DNA from: Rhizobiales bacterium Ga0077524
GTDB lineage: Bacteria; Pseudomonadota; Alphaproteobacteria; Rhizobiales; Hyphomicrobiaceae
DNA: 40,716 bases
Direction: 5' to 3'
Assembly (NCBI GenBank): GCA_001464755.1
Contig: LNDR01000401.1
Location: 1-40,716 of the forward strand
The position numbers were made by a program, and so were the translations under genes. Position 1 is the first letter of the stretch. Each line of letters starts with the position of its first letter. Positions 24,994 to 33,761 of the stretch are shown in pieces. The notes below the pieces were generated by a model, which worked only from the letters and a program-made list of their open reading frames with translations, was not told where the DNA came from and did no database searches.

Positions 24994-25026
24994 CGTCAAA
25001 GCGCCAATTTTTCAGCGCGAATTTGT

Positions 25027-25236
25027 TCAGGCGCTCTCGATCGTTCCGACTGCCAGCTTACCGGAGCGGCGATCCTCTTGAACGTCGAACGACACCTTCT
25101 GGCCTTCGGTCAGGGCACGCATTCCGGCGCGCTCGAGAGCGCTCGCATGGACGAATACGTCCTTGCTGCCGTCGTCCGGCTGAATGAATCCGTAGCCTTT
25201 TTGGTCGTTGTAGAACTTAACGGTTCCGATTTGCAT
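25027..25236 (-). CDS. Cold-shock-domain protein (CspA family)
   Basis: A 69-aa single cold-shock domain that binds single-stranded RNA/DNA and melts RNA secondary structure. RNP1 'KGYGFIQ' (13-19) and RNP2 'DVFVHASAL' (26-34) are intact, and the C-terminal 'EGQKVSFDVQEDRRSGKLAV' is typical of alphaproteobacterial members. ATG has GAGG upstream. The 227-nt region upstream has no other gene and could contain a structured leader; a small hairpin CACGC-GCAA-GCGTG lies at 25271-25284. It is transcribed alone. Confidence 0.95.
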   Translation of the reverse strand: MQIGTVKFYNDQKGYGFIQPDDGSKDVFVHASALERAGMRALTEGQKVSFDVQEDRRSGKLAVGTIESA

Positions 25237-25463
25237 AGTGATAACCTCGATAGATGAGCATGCTCGAACGCACGCGCAAGCGTGAGTCGAAGCGGTTTGT
25301 CGATTTCAGGAGATGATTTGAGCGAGCACCCGGCTTTGCCGAGGCAAACGACCGAAGCGTCTAGCCAAAAGCGATCATTGTGTTTACCAGAATGCTCGCC
25401 GAGGGGCAAGAACTTCTCTCCCATCGACGCCAGAACCTGTCGTGCCGCTGGGTGCCCGCCGCG

Positions 25464-26690
25464 TCAGCGTAGGCCAAGCGCCTGGCTCGGCTCCGGCAGA
25501 TCACCCCGCCAGGCCGCCCCGCGCCGCCCAAGGCTGCGTCCGACCTCGAACAGCGCCCTCTGATAGACTGGATCGAAGGCCTGCTTGGACTTCCCGTCGA
25601 AGTCGGGCGGGATCGACGCAAGGCTGAACCTCGCACCGCTTTCGGCTGCCTGCTGGCGAATACGGTAGAGATCGCCACGATCATGCGATTTGATCAGAGT
25701 CGAGATCGCCCGCGCTCCGATCGCTACCGCGGTCGGCTTCACCGGCTCGAACTCCGGTGTCATCTTGGCGTTCATGATGATGTAGATGTGCCTCTGCGGC
25801 TTCGCCCTGTACAAGCGGTCGAGCTTCGAGAGGTTGAGGTGTGCGGGTGCGACGAAGACGTCCCGCGTCGTGCCGCCGTCGACGTGCATCTCCTCGACAA
25901 GGCGCCCCTCGCTCTCGACCTCGATCGAAACAGGCGGAAAGGCCCCCGGGATCGCAGCCGAGGCGAGAATGATCTTGCGGAACAACTCCAGCTTGCCCGG
26001 ATGACGGCTAGCCGCAACCTCACCCATGTTCCAGTAGACCGGGCGCTCGGCGTCCAGATTGGTGGTCCCGATCAACAGCATCCGGCCCCGCGCGTGTTCT
26101 GCCGCGATGCTCCTCAGAAAACGGTGGTCCACGAACCGCTCGATGAGCTTGGCGAGCGGCCCGGTGTCTGCCAGGGCCGGACCGCCGAGGATAGCAGGCA
26201 CGATCTGCGCCACAATCAGCTCCGACGTCTCGTACTGCGTCCAGATTTCCTCGAGCTGACGATCATAGGCAGAGCCGAGAAAAGCGAACGGTGCGATGAT
26301 GGCGCCGGCCGACACTCCCGTCACGAGATCGAAGCGTGGCCGCGTGCCTAGCTCAGACCAGCCTGTGAGCAGCCCTGCTCCAAACGCCCCTTTCGAGCCA
26401 CCGCCCGACAGCGCAAGAATGTAGACGTGCGGACGTCCGTCGACCATACGCGCCGCATTCGCGAGGCGCTTCACGCTCGGCATGTGGGTGTCGATAGCTG
26501 CCACGAGGTGTGGTGGCGCCTCATCCCCCCAGATACGGGCATGGGGGATACCCGGCACAACGGCTTGACTGGCTGCTAGCCCACTCGAGGGAACGTTGCG
26601 CGGCGCAATAGATGCGCAACCCGCGGCAAGCAGCGCGAGGCCAACCGCCAGAAGCGCACTGATCGGACGCGCAAACGCCGAGACAACCAC
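25464..26690 (-). CDS. Patatin-like phospholipase lipoprotein
   Basis: A 408-aa predicted lipoprotein. A signal peptide ending in lipobox L-A-A-G-C (C25) is followed by the patatin domain: glycine-rich loop 'SGGGSKGAFGAG' (95-106), nucleophile G-V-S-A-G (S127) and D-G-G (D271, where most have D-G-A/G). It should be anchored in the inner or outer membrane facing the periplasm. The frame is open far upstream to 27245, but that part is antisense to sodB; the GTG at 26690, with TGGGGGAA just before it, starts exactly at the signal peptide. No operon partner is visible. Confidence 0.88.
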   Translation of the reverse strand: MVVSAFARPISALLAVGLALLAAGCASIAPRNVPSSGLAASQAVVPGIPHARIWGDEAPPHLVAAIDTHMPSVKRLANAARMVDGRPHVYILALSGGGSKGAFGAGLLTGWSELGTRPRFDLVTGVSAGAIIAPFAFLGSAYDRQLEEIWTQYETSELIVAQIVPAILGGPALADTGPLAKLIERFVDHRFLRSIAAEHARGRMLLIGTTNLDAERPVYWNMGEVAASRHPGKLELFRKIILASAAIPGAFPPVSIEVESEGRLVEEMHVDGGTTRDVFVAPAHLNLSKLDRLYRAKPQRHIYIIMNAKMTPEFEPVKPTAVAIGARAISTLIKSHDRGDLYRIRQQAAESGARFSLASIPPDFDGKSKQAFDPVYQRALFEVGRSLGRRGAAWRGDLPEPSQALGLR

Positions 26691-26838
26691 GCATTCCCCC
26701 ACACCGCTACCCACATACGCAGACCAATTTCGGCGATCACCGTCCCCCGGCAATCGCATCTGACGTGCCAAGACCCTATCAGCTCGCAACAAAAATGAAA
26801 AACAACCGCCGCGTGTGCATCGCGCCGCCGAAATGCGA

Positions 26839-26863
26839 ACGGGGACCCACAAGGGATCCCCGT
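26839..26863. terminator. Hairpin after sodB
   Basis: ACGGGGACCC (26839-26848) pairs with GGGATCCCCGT (26853-26863) with one bulged base and an ACAA loop. It lies 30 nt after the sodB stop. The T-tract on the minus strand is weak (TTCGCATTT). Confidence 0.5.
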
Positions 26864-26893
26864 CGCAAAACATCTGCGGCTCGAACGGGCGTC

Positions 26894-27496
26894 TTACTTC
26901 GCCTTCGACGCCATTTCCTCGACGTAGTCCCAGTTGACCAGGCTGTCGACAAACGCCTCGAGGTACTTGGGGCGCATATTGCGATAGTCGATGTAGTAGC
27001 TGTGCTCCCACACGTCGCAGCCGAGGATCGGCGAGGCGCCGTGCATCAACGGGTTCTCGCCGTTCGGCGTCTTCATCACCTCGAGCTTGCCGCCCTTGAT
27101 GGCGAGCCACGCCCAGCCGGAGCCGAACTGCGTCACGCCGGCCTGAATGAAGTCGGCCTTCATCTTGTCGTAGCCGCCGTAATCCTTGACCAGCGCCTCG
27201 ACCTTGCCCGGAAGCTTCGTGCCGCCGCCGCCCTTCTTCATCCAATTCCAGAAGTGCGTGTGATTGTAGTGCTGGCCGATCTGGTTGACAGCAGGCTGGT
27301 CCTTGCCGTCGAAGGCCATCTTGCAGATCTCTTCGAGGCTCTTGCCGGCATACTTGGTGCCGTCCGCAACCATCGGGTTGCCAGCCGTGACGTAGGCATT
27401 GTGGTGCTTGTCGTGGTGGAACTCGAGCGTCTCCTTCGACATGTAGGGCTGGAGCGCATCGTACGCGTAGGGGAGGGGGGGAAGCGTGAGGGCCAC
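26894..27496 (-). CDS. sodB: Superoxide dismutase, Fe/Mn family
   Basis: A 200-aa cytosolic enzyme that dismutes superoxide to oxygen and peroxide. Metal ligands by position are H27 ('EFHHDKHH'), H79 ('YNHTHFWN'), D161 and H165 ('CDVWEHSYY'). 'FGSGWAWL' and the Gln-containing 'AGVTQFGSG' segment favour the iron or cambialistic type, though metal choice cannot be read with certainty. Translation starts at a GTG (27496) with GAAGGAG 9 nt upstream. It is divergent from the esterase-like-phytase gene with 259 nt between them. Confidence 0.96.
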   Translation of the reverse strand: MALTLPPLPYAYDALQPYMSKETLEFHHDKHHNAYVTAGNPMVADGTKYAGKSLEEICKMAFDGKDQPAVNQIGQHYNHTHFWNWMKKGGGGTKLPGKVEALVKDYGGYDKMKADFIQAGVTQFGSGWAWLAIKGGKLEVMKTPNGENPLMHGASPILGCDVWEHSYYIDYRNMRPKYLEAFVDSLVNWDYVEEMASKAK

Positions 27497-27628
27497 CGGA
27501 TTACTCCTTCGATTGCAGTTTGACCGAGATCAACGGAATTGCGTGTCCGGAACCTAGCGGGTGGGCACACGCACGACAAGCGCGGATGGGACGATCAGAG
27601 TTCCATCGCAGCCGAATAGGCAGCTGCT

Positions 27629-27659
27629 CGTCGTCACCAGAGGGCTTCCTCTGACGACG
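27629..27659. promoter_or_regulatory. Strong hairpin in the sodB-esterase divergent gap
   Basis: CGTCGTCA (27629-27636) is complementary to TGACGACG (27652-27659); an alternative inner stem CAGAGG-GCTT-CCTCTG (27638-27653) also forms. No T-tract follows. The two alternative foldings could mark an operator or a leader structure of sodB. Confidence 0.35.
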
Positions 27660-27755
27660 CTGCCCCCAAAAACTCCGGTCACAAGCCCGTCGTCTCCTTG
27701 CAACATCGCACTGATAGCTGCGGCCGGTCGAACATCGATCACAAGGGAAATGATC

Positions 27756-29129
27756 ATGAGAAAGACGATCGCCGCCATCGCGATGGCATTGGCGACCACA
27801 CCTGCAATCGCGCAAGAGCCCACTAAGCGCTTTCCGGCAGCTCTGGCGGGACACGCGCTGATCCGCGCCGACGCCAGTGTGACCTCGCCGGCCGACGCGC
27901 CCGCCGACCTTGCTGTCTCGGGCAAATTCACTGGCCCCGGCAACACACGGAACCATGCGATCGGGACGATCGAAGGCACTTCGTTTCTGTCCGACAAGGC
28001 AGCGCCACGCAAGACCGGCTACACGATGCCCCTCAAAGGCCAATCGCTGCAGGGCTTCTCCGGCATCAAGACGGTGGGCGACGGCACCTATTGGGTTCTC
28101 ACGGACAACGGCTTCGGCTCCAAGGCCAACTCGCCGGACTCGATGCTCATGTTCCACAAGGTCAAGCCCGACTGGGCGACCGGCAAGGTCGAGGTCGTCT
28201 CGACGACGTTCCTTTCGGATCCCGATAAAAAGGTGCCCTTCCGGATCGCCAACGAGGCGACCGAGAAGCGCTATCTGACCGGCGCCGACTTCGACCTCGA
28301 GTCGATTCAACCGATCGGCAACGAGATCTGGATCGGCGAGGAGTTCGGCCCCTACCTGATCAAAACCGATCTCTCGGGCAAGGTTCTGGCCGTCGTCGAG
28401 ACCTCGGTGGATGGCAAGCCGGCGCGGTCACCGGACCACTATGCCGTCCAGACACCCGCCCTGCCGGCCAGCACCGGAGCGTTCAACGTACGCCGCTCAC
28501 GTGGCTACGAGGGCATGGCCGCCTCCAAGGACGGCAAGATGCTCTACCCCATGCTGGAAGGCCCGATCTGGGACGCGGAAAAGAAGGACTGGGAGAAAAT
28601 CGACGGCAAGGAGGTCCTGCGCGTGCTCGAGTTCTCTGTCGTAGACAACACGTGGACTGGCCGCCATTGGAAATACCCAGTCGAGATCGCCGGAAACAAC
28701 ATCGGCGACATCAACATGATCGACGCCACGACCGCGCTCGTCATCGAGCGTGACAATGGTGAAGGCAGCGTCGAAAAGGCCTGCCCTGAAGGCAAGCCAG
28801 CGCCCGATTGCTTCAACGTCCCCGCCAAGTTGAAGCGCATCTACAAGATCGAGATGACAGACGCCAACGCAGGCGGACTGGTGCGCAAGATCGGTTACAT
28901 CGATTTGATGGACATCGCCGATCCGAAGGGCCTCGCTAGGCAGGGCGGCAAGGACGGCAAGCTGACGTTCCCGTTCGTCACCATCGAGGATGTCGATGTT
29001 GTCGGGACGACCCAGGTCATCGTCGCCAACGACAACAACTTCCCTTATTCCGCCGGCCGCGAACCACAAAAGCAGGACGATAACGAGTTCATCCTGCTCG
29101 ATGTCGCCGAGTTGCTGACTGCGAAATAG
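27756..29129 (+). CDS. Exported esterase-like-activity-of-phytase family protein
   Basis: A 457-aa periplasmic protein. The signal peptide 'RKTIAAIAMALATTPAIAQ' (2-20) is followed by a beta-propeller-like domain typical of the 'esterase-like activity of phytase' family: 'GFSGIKTVGDGTYWVLTDNGFGSKANS', 'DLESIQPIGNEIWIGEEFGPYLIK', 'GYEGMAASKDGKMLYPMLEG' and 'NNFPYS' near the end (each a known block of the family). Members are linked to phosphoester or ester hydrolysis, but few are characterised, so the substrate is open. ATG 27756 has AAGGGA 7 nt upstream. It ends at a strong hairpin shared with the convergent binding-protein gene. Confidence 0.85.
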   Translation: MRKTIAAIAMALATTPAIAQEPTKRFPAALAGHALIRADASVTSPADAPADLAVSGKFTGPGNTRNHAIGTIEGTSFLSDKAAPRKTGYTMPLKGQSLQGFSGIKTVGDGTYWVLTDNGFGSKANSPDSMLMFHKVKPDWATGKVEVVSTTFLSDPDKKVPFRIANEATEKRYLTGADFDLESIQPIGNEIWIGEEFGPYLIKTDLSGKVLAVVETSVDGKPARSPDHYAVQTPALPASTGAFNVRRSRGYEGMAASKDGKMLYPMLEGPIWDAEKKDWEKIDGKEVLRVLEFSVVDNTWTGRHWKYPVEIAGNNIGDINMIDATTALVIERDNGEGSVEKACPEGKPAPDCFNVPAKLKRIYKIEMTDANAGGLVRKIGYIDLMDIADPKGLARQGGKDGKLTFPFVTIEDVDVVGTTQVIVANDNNFPYSAGREPQKQDDNEFILLDVAELLTAK

Positions 29130-29150
29130 AGCCGCGCATCAAAGAAGATT

Positions 29151-29179
29151 GGCCGCGGGCATGGTCCCCGCCCGCGGCC
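29151..29179. terminator. Strong hairpin between convergent genes (terminator)
   Basis: GGCCGCGGGC (29151-29160) pairs perfectly with GCCCGCGGCC (29170-29179) over a 9-nt loop. On the minus strand it is followed by AATCTTCTTTG, so it best serves the binding-protein gene and may act both ways. Confidence 0.65.
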
Positions 29180-29204
29180 GGATCTCGTCAACTAGATCAT
29201 GGCT

Positions 29205-30803
29205 TTACTTGTCAAGCCACACATTCTCCAATCGCCAGCTGTTGTAGAGTGAGTTATTGTGGCTGGTGACGCCCTTGACGTGCGGCTGCCAGCAGGTGGC
29301 GGCGCGGTTGTGCAGGATGATGGGTCGCGCCACCTCCTCGGCGATCAGCCGCTCCGCTTGCCAAAGAAGCTCCTTGCGCTTGGCCGGATCGGTCTCGCGA
29401 GACTGTGCGAAGATCAGCCGGTCGACCTCCTCGTTGCAGTACCCGGTGTAGTTGCGATCCGATTTGCAGGTGTAATTCTCGACAAGGTTCACGTCGGGGT
29501 CGTCCACACCGATACCTGTCGTGTTGAGGCCGATGGCGTAGTCCTTGCGCTGCACCTTGGCGTGCCAAATGGTCGTGTCGACCGGATCCAGCTCGCTGTC
29601 GATGTGGATCTTCTTCATCTGGTCGATGAAGATCACCGCGGGATCGCGGTAGAGGGGAATGTCGCGCGTGGCGACCTTCACCTTGAGCGGCTTCTCGGCG
29701 GAATAGCCGAGTTCCTCCATGATCTTCTTCGCCTCGGCCAGATTCTTGGCCGTGTCTGCGCCATAGCCGGTGATCTTCTGCAGCTCGGCGTCCGGCATCG
29801 CCCACTTGCCTTCGGGTCCCGGCAGCATCACGACGCCGATCGACGACTTGCCTTCCGCCAGAATCGTATTGAAGGCCGCGCGGTCGAGCGCCAAAGCCAT
29901 GGCTCTGCGGATCTTCGGGTTATCGAACGGCGGCGCGCTGGAGTTGACGATCATGTTGATCGTGTTGTTCGACGGCACAAACTGGCAAACCGCCTGGGGC
30001 ACCTTTGACTGGATGTCCTTGAGGCCGGCCACCGTCACGTCCGAGACGAACGTCATGTCGAGTTCGCCCGCCATGAACGCAAGAACGCGCGTCGATCGGC
30101 TGTTGATGATGCGGTAGTCGATGCCGTCGAGATGCGGCAGACCCTTCTTCCAGTAGTCGGAGTTCTTCGCGAGGCGCACGATCTCGCCGCGCTTCAACTC
30201 GACGAACTTGTAGGGCCCCGTGCCGATCGGCTTGACGCGCATGTCTTTCAACGCAACGTGGCATGGGTAGACGGGCGAATAGCCCGACGCCAGCAGCGCG
30301 AGGAACGATGGCTGCGGCGCCTTGAGGTGGAAGCTCACCTCGGCCGGGCCCGACGCCGTGATCTCCTTGACGTTGTGATACCAGACGCGCCGCGGATTCT
30401 TTCGGAAGTCCGCAGCGGTTCGAAGCCCGGCGACCAGCTCGAACGTGCACTTCACGTCCTCTGCCGAGAACGGCTTGCCGTCATGCCAGGTGACGCCCTC
30501 TTGAAGCTTGAAGGTCAGTTTAGTCCGGCTATCGTCCCAACTCCAGCTTTTGGCGAGGTCCGGCACGATGGTGTCGAGCGTTGCCTCGGCCTTTGTCTGG
30601 TCAAACAACACGAGGTTATTGAACACCGGCATGAACGGGAACACGGTCGAGATCGTCGCTTCCTCGTGAATGGAAGCGCTCGGCGGGTTGTCCCAGATAT
30701 AGGACTTCAGAACGCCACCCGGTTTTTGCGCGGCGGCAGGTGCTATGCTGAGCGCGACGAGCGCGCCGGCAAGCGCGATTGCGCGCGGTCTCTTAATTGA
30801 CAT
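29205..30803 (-). CDS. Peptide/nickel-type ABC transporter substrate-binding protein (family 5), orphan
   Basis: A 532-aa periplasmic binding protein of the DppA/OppA type. The signal peptide ends near 'SIAPAAAQ' (residue about 26), then 'KLTFKLQEGVTWHDGKPFSAEDVKCTFELV' (family signature split over about 105-135), 'PIGTGPYKFVE' and 'IRRAMALALDRAAFN' are diagnostic. Ligands in this family include peptides, nickel, opines and sugars; here unknown. ATG 30803 has a GGGAG site just upstream. No permease or ATPase gene is adjacent, so it must share a transporter encoded elsewhere. It lies 79 nt downstream of rsmB on the same strand. Confidence 0.9.
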   Translation of the reverse strand: MSIKRPRAIALAGALVALSIAPAAAQKPGGVLKSYIWDNPPSASIHEEATISTVFPFMPVFNNLVLFDQTKAEATLDTIVPDLAKSWSWDDSRTKLTFKLQEGVTWHDGKPFSAEDVKCTFELVAGLRTAADFRKNPRRVWYHNVKEITASGPAEVSFHLKAPQPSFLALLASGYSPVYPCHVALKDMRVKPIGTGPYKFVELKRGEIVRLAKNSDYWKKGLPHLDGIDYRIINSRSTRVLAFMAGELDMTFVSDVTVAGLKDIQSKVPQAVCQFVPSNNTINMIVNSSAPPFDNPKIRRAMALALDRAAFNTILAEGKSSIGVVMLPGPEGKWAMPDAELQKITGYGADTAKNLAEAKKIMEELGYSAEKPLKVKVATRDIPLYRDPAVIFIDQMKKIHIDSELDPVDTTIWHAKVQRKDYAIGLNTTGIGVDDPDVNLVENYTCKSDRNYTGYCNEEVDRLIFAQSRETDPAKRKELLWQAERLIAEEVARPIILHNRAATCWQPHVKGVTSHNNSLYNSWRLENVWLDK

Positions 30804-30849
30804 GAATGCTCCCAAAGGATTGAACGCGTGGACTATGGCACGCCATCCT

Positions 30850-30867
30850 CGGGCATGCGAATGCCCG
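30850..30867. other. 7-bp hairpin between rsmB and the binding-protein gene
   Basis: CGGGCAT-GCGA-ATGCCCG is a perfect stem with a 4-nt loop, 15 nt after the rsmB stop. There is no T-tract; it may be a transcript end or processing site. Confidence 0.4.
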
Positions 30868-30882
30868 TCTTCGGCGACGTGC

Positions 30883-32334
30883 CTACGCGGCCTTGACGAG
30901 CCGCGCCGCATAGAATCCGTCCATACCGGCCTGACCGGATGACGGCTCGTGGAACGGCAGCGTTCTCAGATCCCCCTTTCGCGTCACCCAATCGATCGAG
31001 CCCTTGAGTTCGGCTGCCATGATCGCCCGCCGCTGGAACTCGGGCGATCTCGCGAGGAAAGCGTCGACCACCCCCTCGCCCTCCTCCGGCTCCAGCGAGC
31101 ACACGCAATAGATCAACCGGCCGCCAGGTTTCACCAGCCGCCCCGCGCGCTCGAGCAGCGTGGTCTGGAGCGCGACGATACGCTCCAGGTCACTTGGCCG
31201 CTTGAGGTGAAGGAGATCGGGATGGCGGCGGATCGTGCCGGTCGAAAGGCAGGGGACGTCGAGCAGCACCGCGTCGAACTGTCGGTCGGGGTCCCAGGTC
31301 GCGATATCGGCCGCGATTGTCGTGACCCGGTCAATAAGCCCGAGCCGCGCAACATTGTCGGCGAGCCGCTCGAGGCGCTCCGAGGACAGGTCGACAGCAG
31401 TGACACGCGCACCGCCAACCGCGAGAGCAGCCGTCTTGCCGCCGGGTGCCGCACACAGATCCGCGACCTCCAGACCGGAAACGTCACCAAGGAGGCGTGA
31501 CGGTAACGCCGCCGCCGCATCCTGCACCCACCACGCGCCATCCTTGAAGCCCGCGAGTTCCTCGATCCGACCGGCCTCGGTCAATCGCACAGAGCCCGTA
31601 GCGAGAACGACGCCACCAAGGCGCTCGGCCCATTTGGCCGCATCCTCCTTCACCGACAAGTCGAGTTCCGCCTCGGCGAGACTGGCCGACGCGATCCGCC
31701 GCGCGGTTGGCTCTCCGTACGATGCGACCCACCGCTTCCAGAGCCAGTCCGGAATATCGATCCGTGGCGTATCAAGCCCCGCCAGGATGGCTGGTCCTTC
31801 CGACGATACCCGCCGCAGCACGGCATTCGCGAGCTTGTCGAAGCGGTCCGCCTTGGGGTCGCGCCGGCACTGCTCGACGGCAAGATTGATCGCCGCATGC
31901 GCCGGCGTACCGAGCATCAAGATTTGCGCTGCCGCCGCGAGCAGGATCGAACGCGGCCGCGGCTGGTTGATCGGCAAGGGCCGCTCGAGAAATCGCGACA
32001 GTACCGCATCGAGCGACCCTTGCCGCCTGAGCACGGTCGCCGCGATAAGCCGGGCGAAGCCACGATCGCGCGCCTCGAGACCGGCCACAGCCGGATCCCG
32101 ATCCGCCGTCTCCAGTGCATCGTCGAGCGCGCGCGAGGACACCAGTACTGCCTCGATGAGTTGCACAGCCAGTCGCCGCGCCCCGAGACCTGCCGGCTCG
32201 GCAGCCCCGCCGCGCGCGCCAGCCTTGCCGCCCTTGGCGCCGCTGTCCATGTCAGCGCGCCATGCCCTGAGCCCGCCGCTTGGCTTTACGGCCCTCGGCC
32301 GCCCGCCGCGCGGAGCTTTTTTGTCGTCTTTCAC
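30883..32334 (-). CDS. rsmB: 16S rRNA (cytosine-5) methyltransferase, RsmB-like
   Basis: About 483 aa. An N-terminal NusB-like helical domain (about residues 60-190) precedes a SAM-dependent methyltransferase with motif I 'ADLCAAPGGKTAAL', the Pro-Cys motif 'LLDVPCLSTGTIRRHPD' and the second active-site Cys in 'YCVCSLEPEEGE'. RsmB methylates C967 of 16S rRNA. The start is uncertain: GTG 32334 lies 7 nt after the htpX stop and begins a Lys/Arg-rich tail; the ATG at 32250 would skip it. Frame upstream of 32334 overlaps htpX and is not family-like. It is probably co-transcribed with htpX. Confidence 0.9.
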   Translation of the reverse strand: MKDDKKAPRGGRPRAVKPSGGLRAWRADMDSGAKGGKAGARGGAAEPAGLGARRLAVQLIEAVLVSSRALDDALETADRDPAVAGLEARDRGFARLIAATVLRRQGSLDAVLSRFLERPLPINQPRPRSILLAAAAQILMLGTPAHAAINLAVEQCRRDPKADRFDKLANAVLRRVSSEGPAILAGLDTPRIDIPDWLWKRWVASYGEPTARRIASASLAEAELDLSVKEDAAKWAERLGGVVLATGSVRLTEAGRIEELAGFKDGAWWVQDAAAALPSRLLGDVSGLEVADLCAAPGGKTAALAVGGARVTAVDLSSERLERLADNVARLGLIDRVTTIAADIATWDPDRQFDAVLLDVPCLSTGTIRRHPDLLHLKRPSDLERIVALQTTLLERAGRLVKPGGRLIYCVCSLEPEEGEGVVDAFLARSPEFQRRAIMAAELKGSIDWVTRKGDLRTLPFHEPSSGQAGMDGFYAARLVKAA

Positions 32335-32341
32335 GTCTCGA

Positions 32342-33316
32342 TCATCCCCATGGACCACGCGGCTCGCTCCATGGGCCAGCTGGTCGATTGCTTCGATGCG
32401 CGTCGTAGGCCACCCCGCGTCCATAGTCATGCGTCGCTTGCGGCAGCGTACCCGCCGCGGCCATCTCCTGGGCAAGCTTCTGCAGCTCCAGGATCCGGTT
32501 TTCCGTATTCGGGTGTGTCGAGAAAAAGTTATCGAAGCCCCGGCCCGACAAAGGGTTGATGATAAACAGGTGCGCGGTCGCCGGCACCGCCTCGGCCGTC
32601 TCGTTCGGCACGCGCCGGACAATCGACTGGATCTTGCCCAGCGCCGATGCCAGCCAAAGGGGATTGCCGCAGATCATCGCCCCCAGACGGTCGGCCTGAT
32701 ACTCGCGCGAGCGGCTGATGGCCATCTGCACCAGCATCGCCGCCACCGGCGCGACCAGCATCGCGATCAGCGACATCAGCCAGTTACCGCCGCCGTTGCG
32801 CCTGTTCCCGCCGAACAGAACCGAGAATTGCATCCATTGCGCCAGCATCGAGATGGCGCCGCCGATCGTGGCTGCAACCGTCATTGTCAGCGTGTCACGG
32901 TTTCGGATATGCGCCAGCTCGTGGGCCATGACCCCCGCCACCTCCTCCGGCGTCAGCGCATCGAGCAGCCCGGTCGAGGCACAAACGGTGGCCTTGGACG
33001 GGCTGCGCCCGGCCGCGAAGGCATTGGGTTGCGGCTGATTCATGATGCAGACGCGCGGCATGGGCAGGCCGGCCCGCTGCGCCAGCTCCTGCACCATGCC
33101 GTAGTACTGTGGTGCATCGGCTGGACCGACCTCCTGCGCGCCGTGAAGCGACAAAACGAGCGTGTCCGAGCGCCAGAGTGCGAACGCGTTCATGCCGAGC
33201 GCGATCACGAAGGCGAGCACCATCCCCTCCTGCCCGCCGATCGCCGATCCCATTCCGACGAAGATCAAGGTCAGGGCGGCAAGCAGCAGTGCGGTCTTGG
33301 CAAAATTGGTCGGCAT
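32342..33316 (-). CDS. htpX: HtpX-like membrane zinc metalloprotease (M48)
   Basis: A 324-aa inner-membrane protease that degrades misfolded membrane proteins. Two N-terminal helices (about 8-25 and 30-47), the zinc motif H132-E-L-A-H136, the downstream Glu in '[11 protein letters not shown]' and two further helices in between match HtpX. ATG 33316 has TGGAGAC upstream; a 5-residue longer start is possible. The C-terminal tail is long and polar ('[11 protein letters not shown]...'). Shares the transcript with rsmB and is divergent from the DUF1674 gene. Confidence 0.94.
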   Translation of the reverse strand: MPTNFAKTALLLAALTLIFVGMGSAIGGQEGMVLAFVIALGMNAFALWRSDTLVLSLHGAQEVGPADAPQYYGMVQELAQRAGLPMPRVCIMNQPQPNAFAAGRSPSKATVCASTGLLDALTPEEVAGVMAHELAHIRNRDTLTMTVAATIGGAISMLAQWMQFSVLFGGNRRNGGGNWLMSLIAMLVAPVAAMLVQMAISRSREYQADRLGAMICGNPLWLASALGKIQSIVRRVPNETAEAVPATAHLFIINPLSGRGFDNFFSTHPNTENRILELQKLAQEMAAAGTLPQATHDYGRGVAYDAHRSNRPAGPWSEPRGPWG

Positions 33317-33518
33317 CACGCGTCTCCACAACGCTGCCCGGGTGATCCGATCCGGGAGCCAGCGCTTATGGTATATGGTGTAAGCCTACGCAACGCAGCA
33401 GGGCATTGTTCCGTCCTGGGTGGTACCCCGTCGACGGATAAGGCGACCCGGGCGGGTTGCAGACACCACCGAAACGAACGCAGCACTCGGCCGCATGACG
33501 GCCAGGAGGGAATGAGCC

Positions 33519-33761
33519 GTGACCGCCAGTGTGCCGACCGAGCCGACCCCTGCCACGCAAGCCGCGCCAGAGCCCGCACCGCGTCCGCTAAGCCCCGAGG
33601 CCCAGCGCGCCTTGGCCGAGGCCGAGGAGCGGCGCCGCGTCCGCGATGCGGAGACCACGACCGCTGCCGCCCAGCGAGCCAAGGAGCGCGGCGGCCGCGC
33701 CGGACCCGATCCCGTCCGCTACGGGGACTGGGAGAACGGTGGCATCGCATCTGATTTCTGA
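33519..33761 (+). CDS. DUF1674 (SDHAF4-like) small protein
   Basis: An 80-aa protein with a disordered Pro/Ala-rich N-terminus and the conserved C-terminal block 'GPDPVRYGDWENGGIASDF', the mark of DUF1674, related to the mitochondrial succinate-dehydrogenase assembly factor SDHAF4. By analogy it may help mature the flavoprotein of succinate dehydrogenase; in bacteria this is little tested. GTG start at 33519 has a perfect AGGAGGG site at 33504-33510. It is divergent from htpX across 202 nt. Confidence 0.88.
   Translation: MTASVPTEPTPATQAAPEPAPRPLSPEAQRALAEAEERRRVRDAETTTAAAQRAKERGGRAGPDPVRYGDWENGGIASDF

Larger units (their letters stand above)
24706..25026. other. Intergenic region between rsgA and the cold-shock gene
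   Basis: This 321-nt stretch holds the cold-shock terminator (24961-24993) and a 14-bp perfect palindrome (24902-24915) upstream of rsgA. A minus-strand frame of about 70 codons with a TTG start overlaps it but has no ribosome site or family likeness. I see no other gene. Confidence 0.5.

Noticed and set aside
27501-28310. Minus-strand open frame across the esterase-like-phytase gene
   Set aside because: It overlaps a clear exported protein with family motifs and has no ribosome site; only the portion upstream of sodB is retained as a possible leader ORF.
31235-33754. Very long plus-strand open frame (about 840 codons) across rsmB and htpX
   Set aside because: It is a low-complexity Arg/Ser/Pro-rich shadow of two well-recognised minus-strand genes in high-GC DNA.
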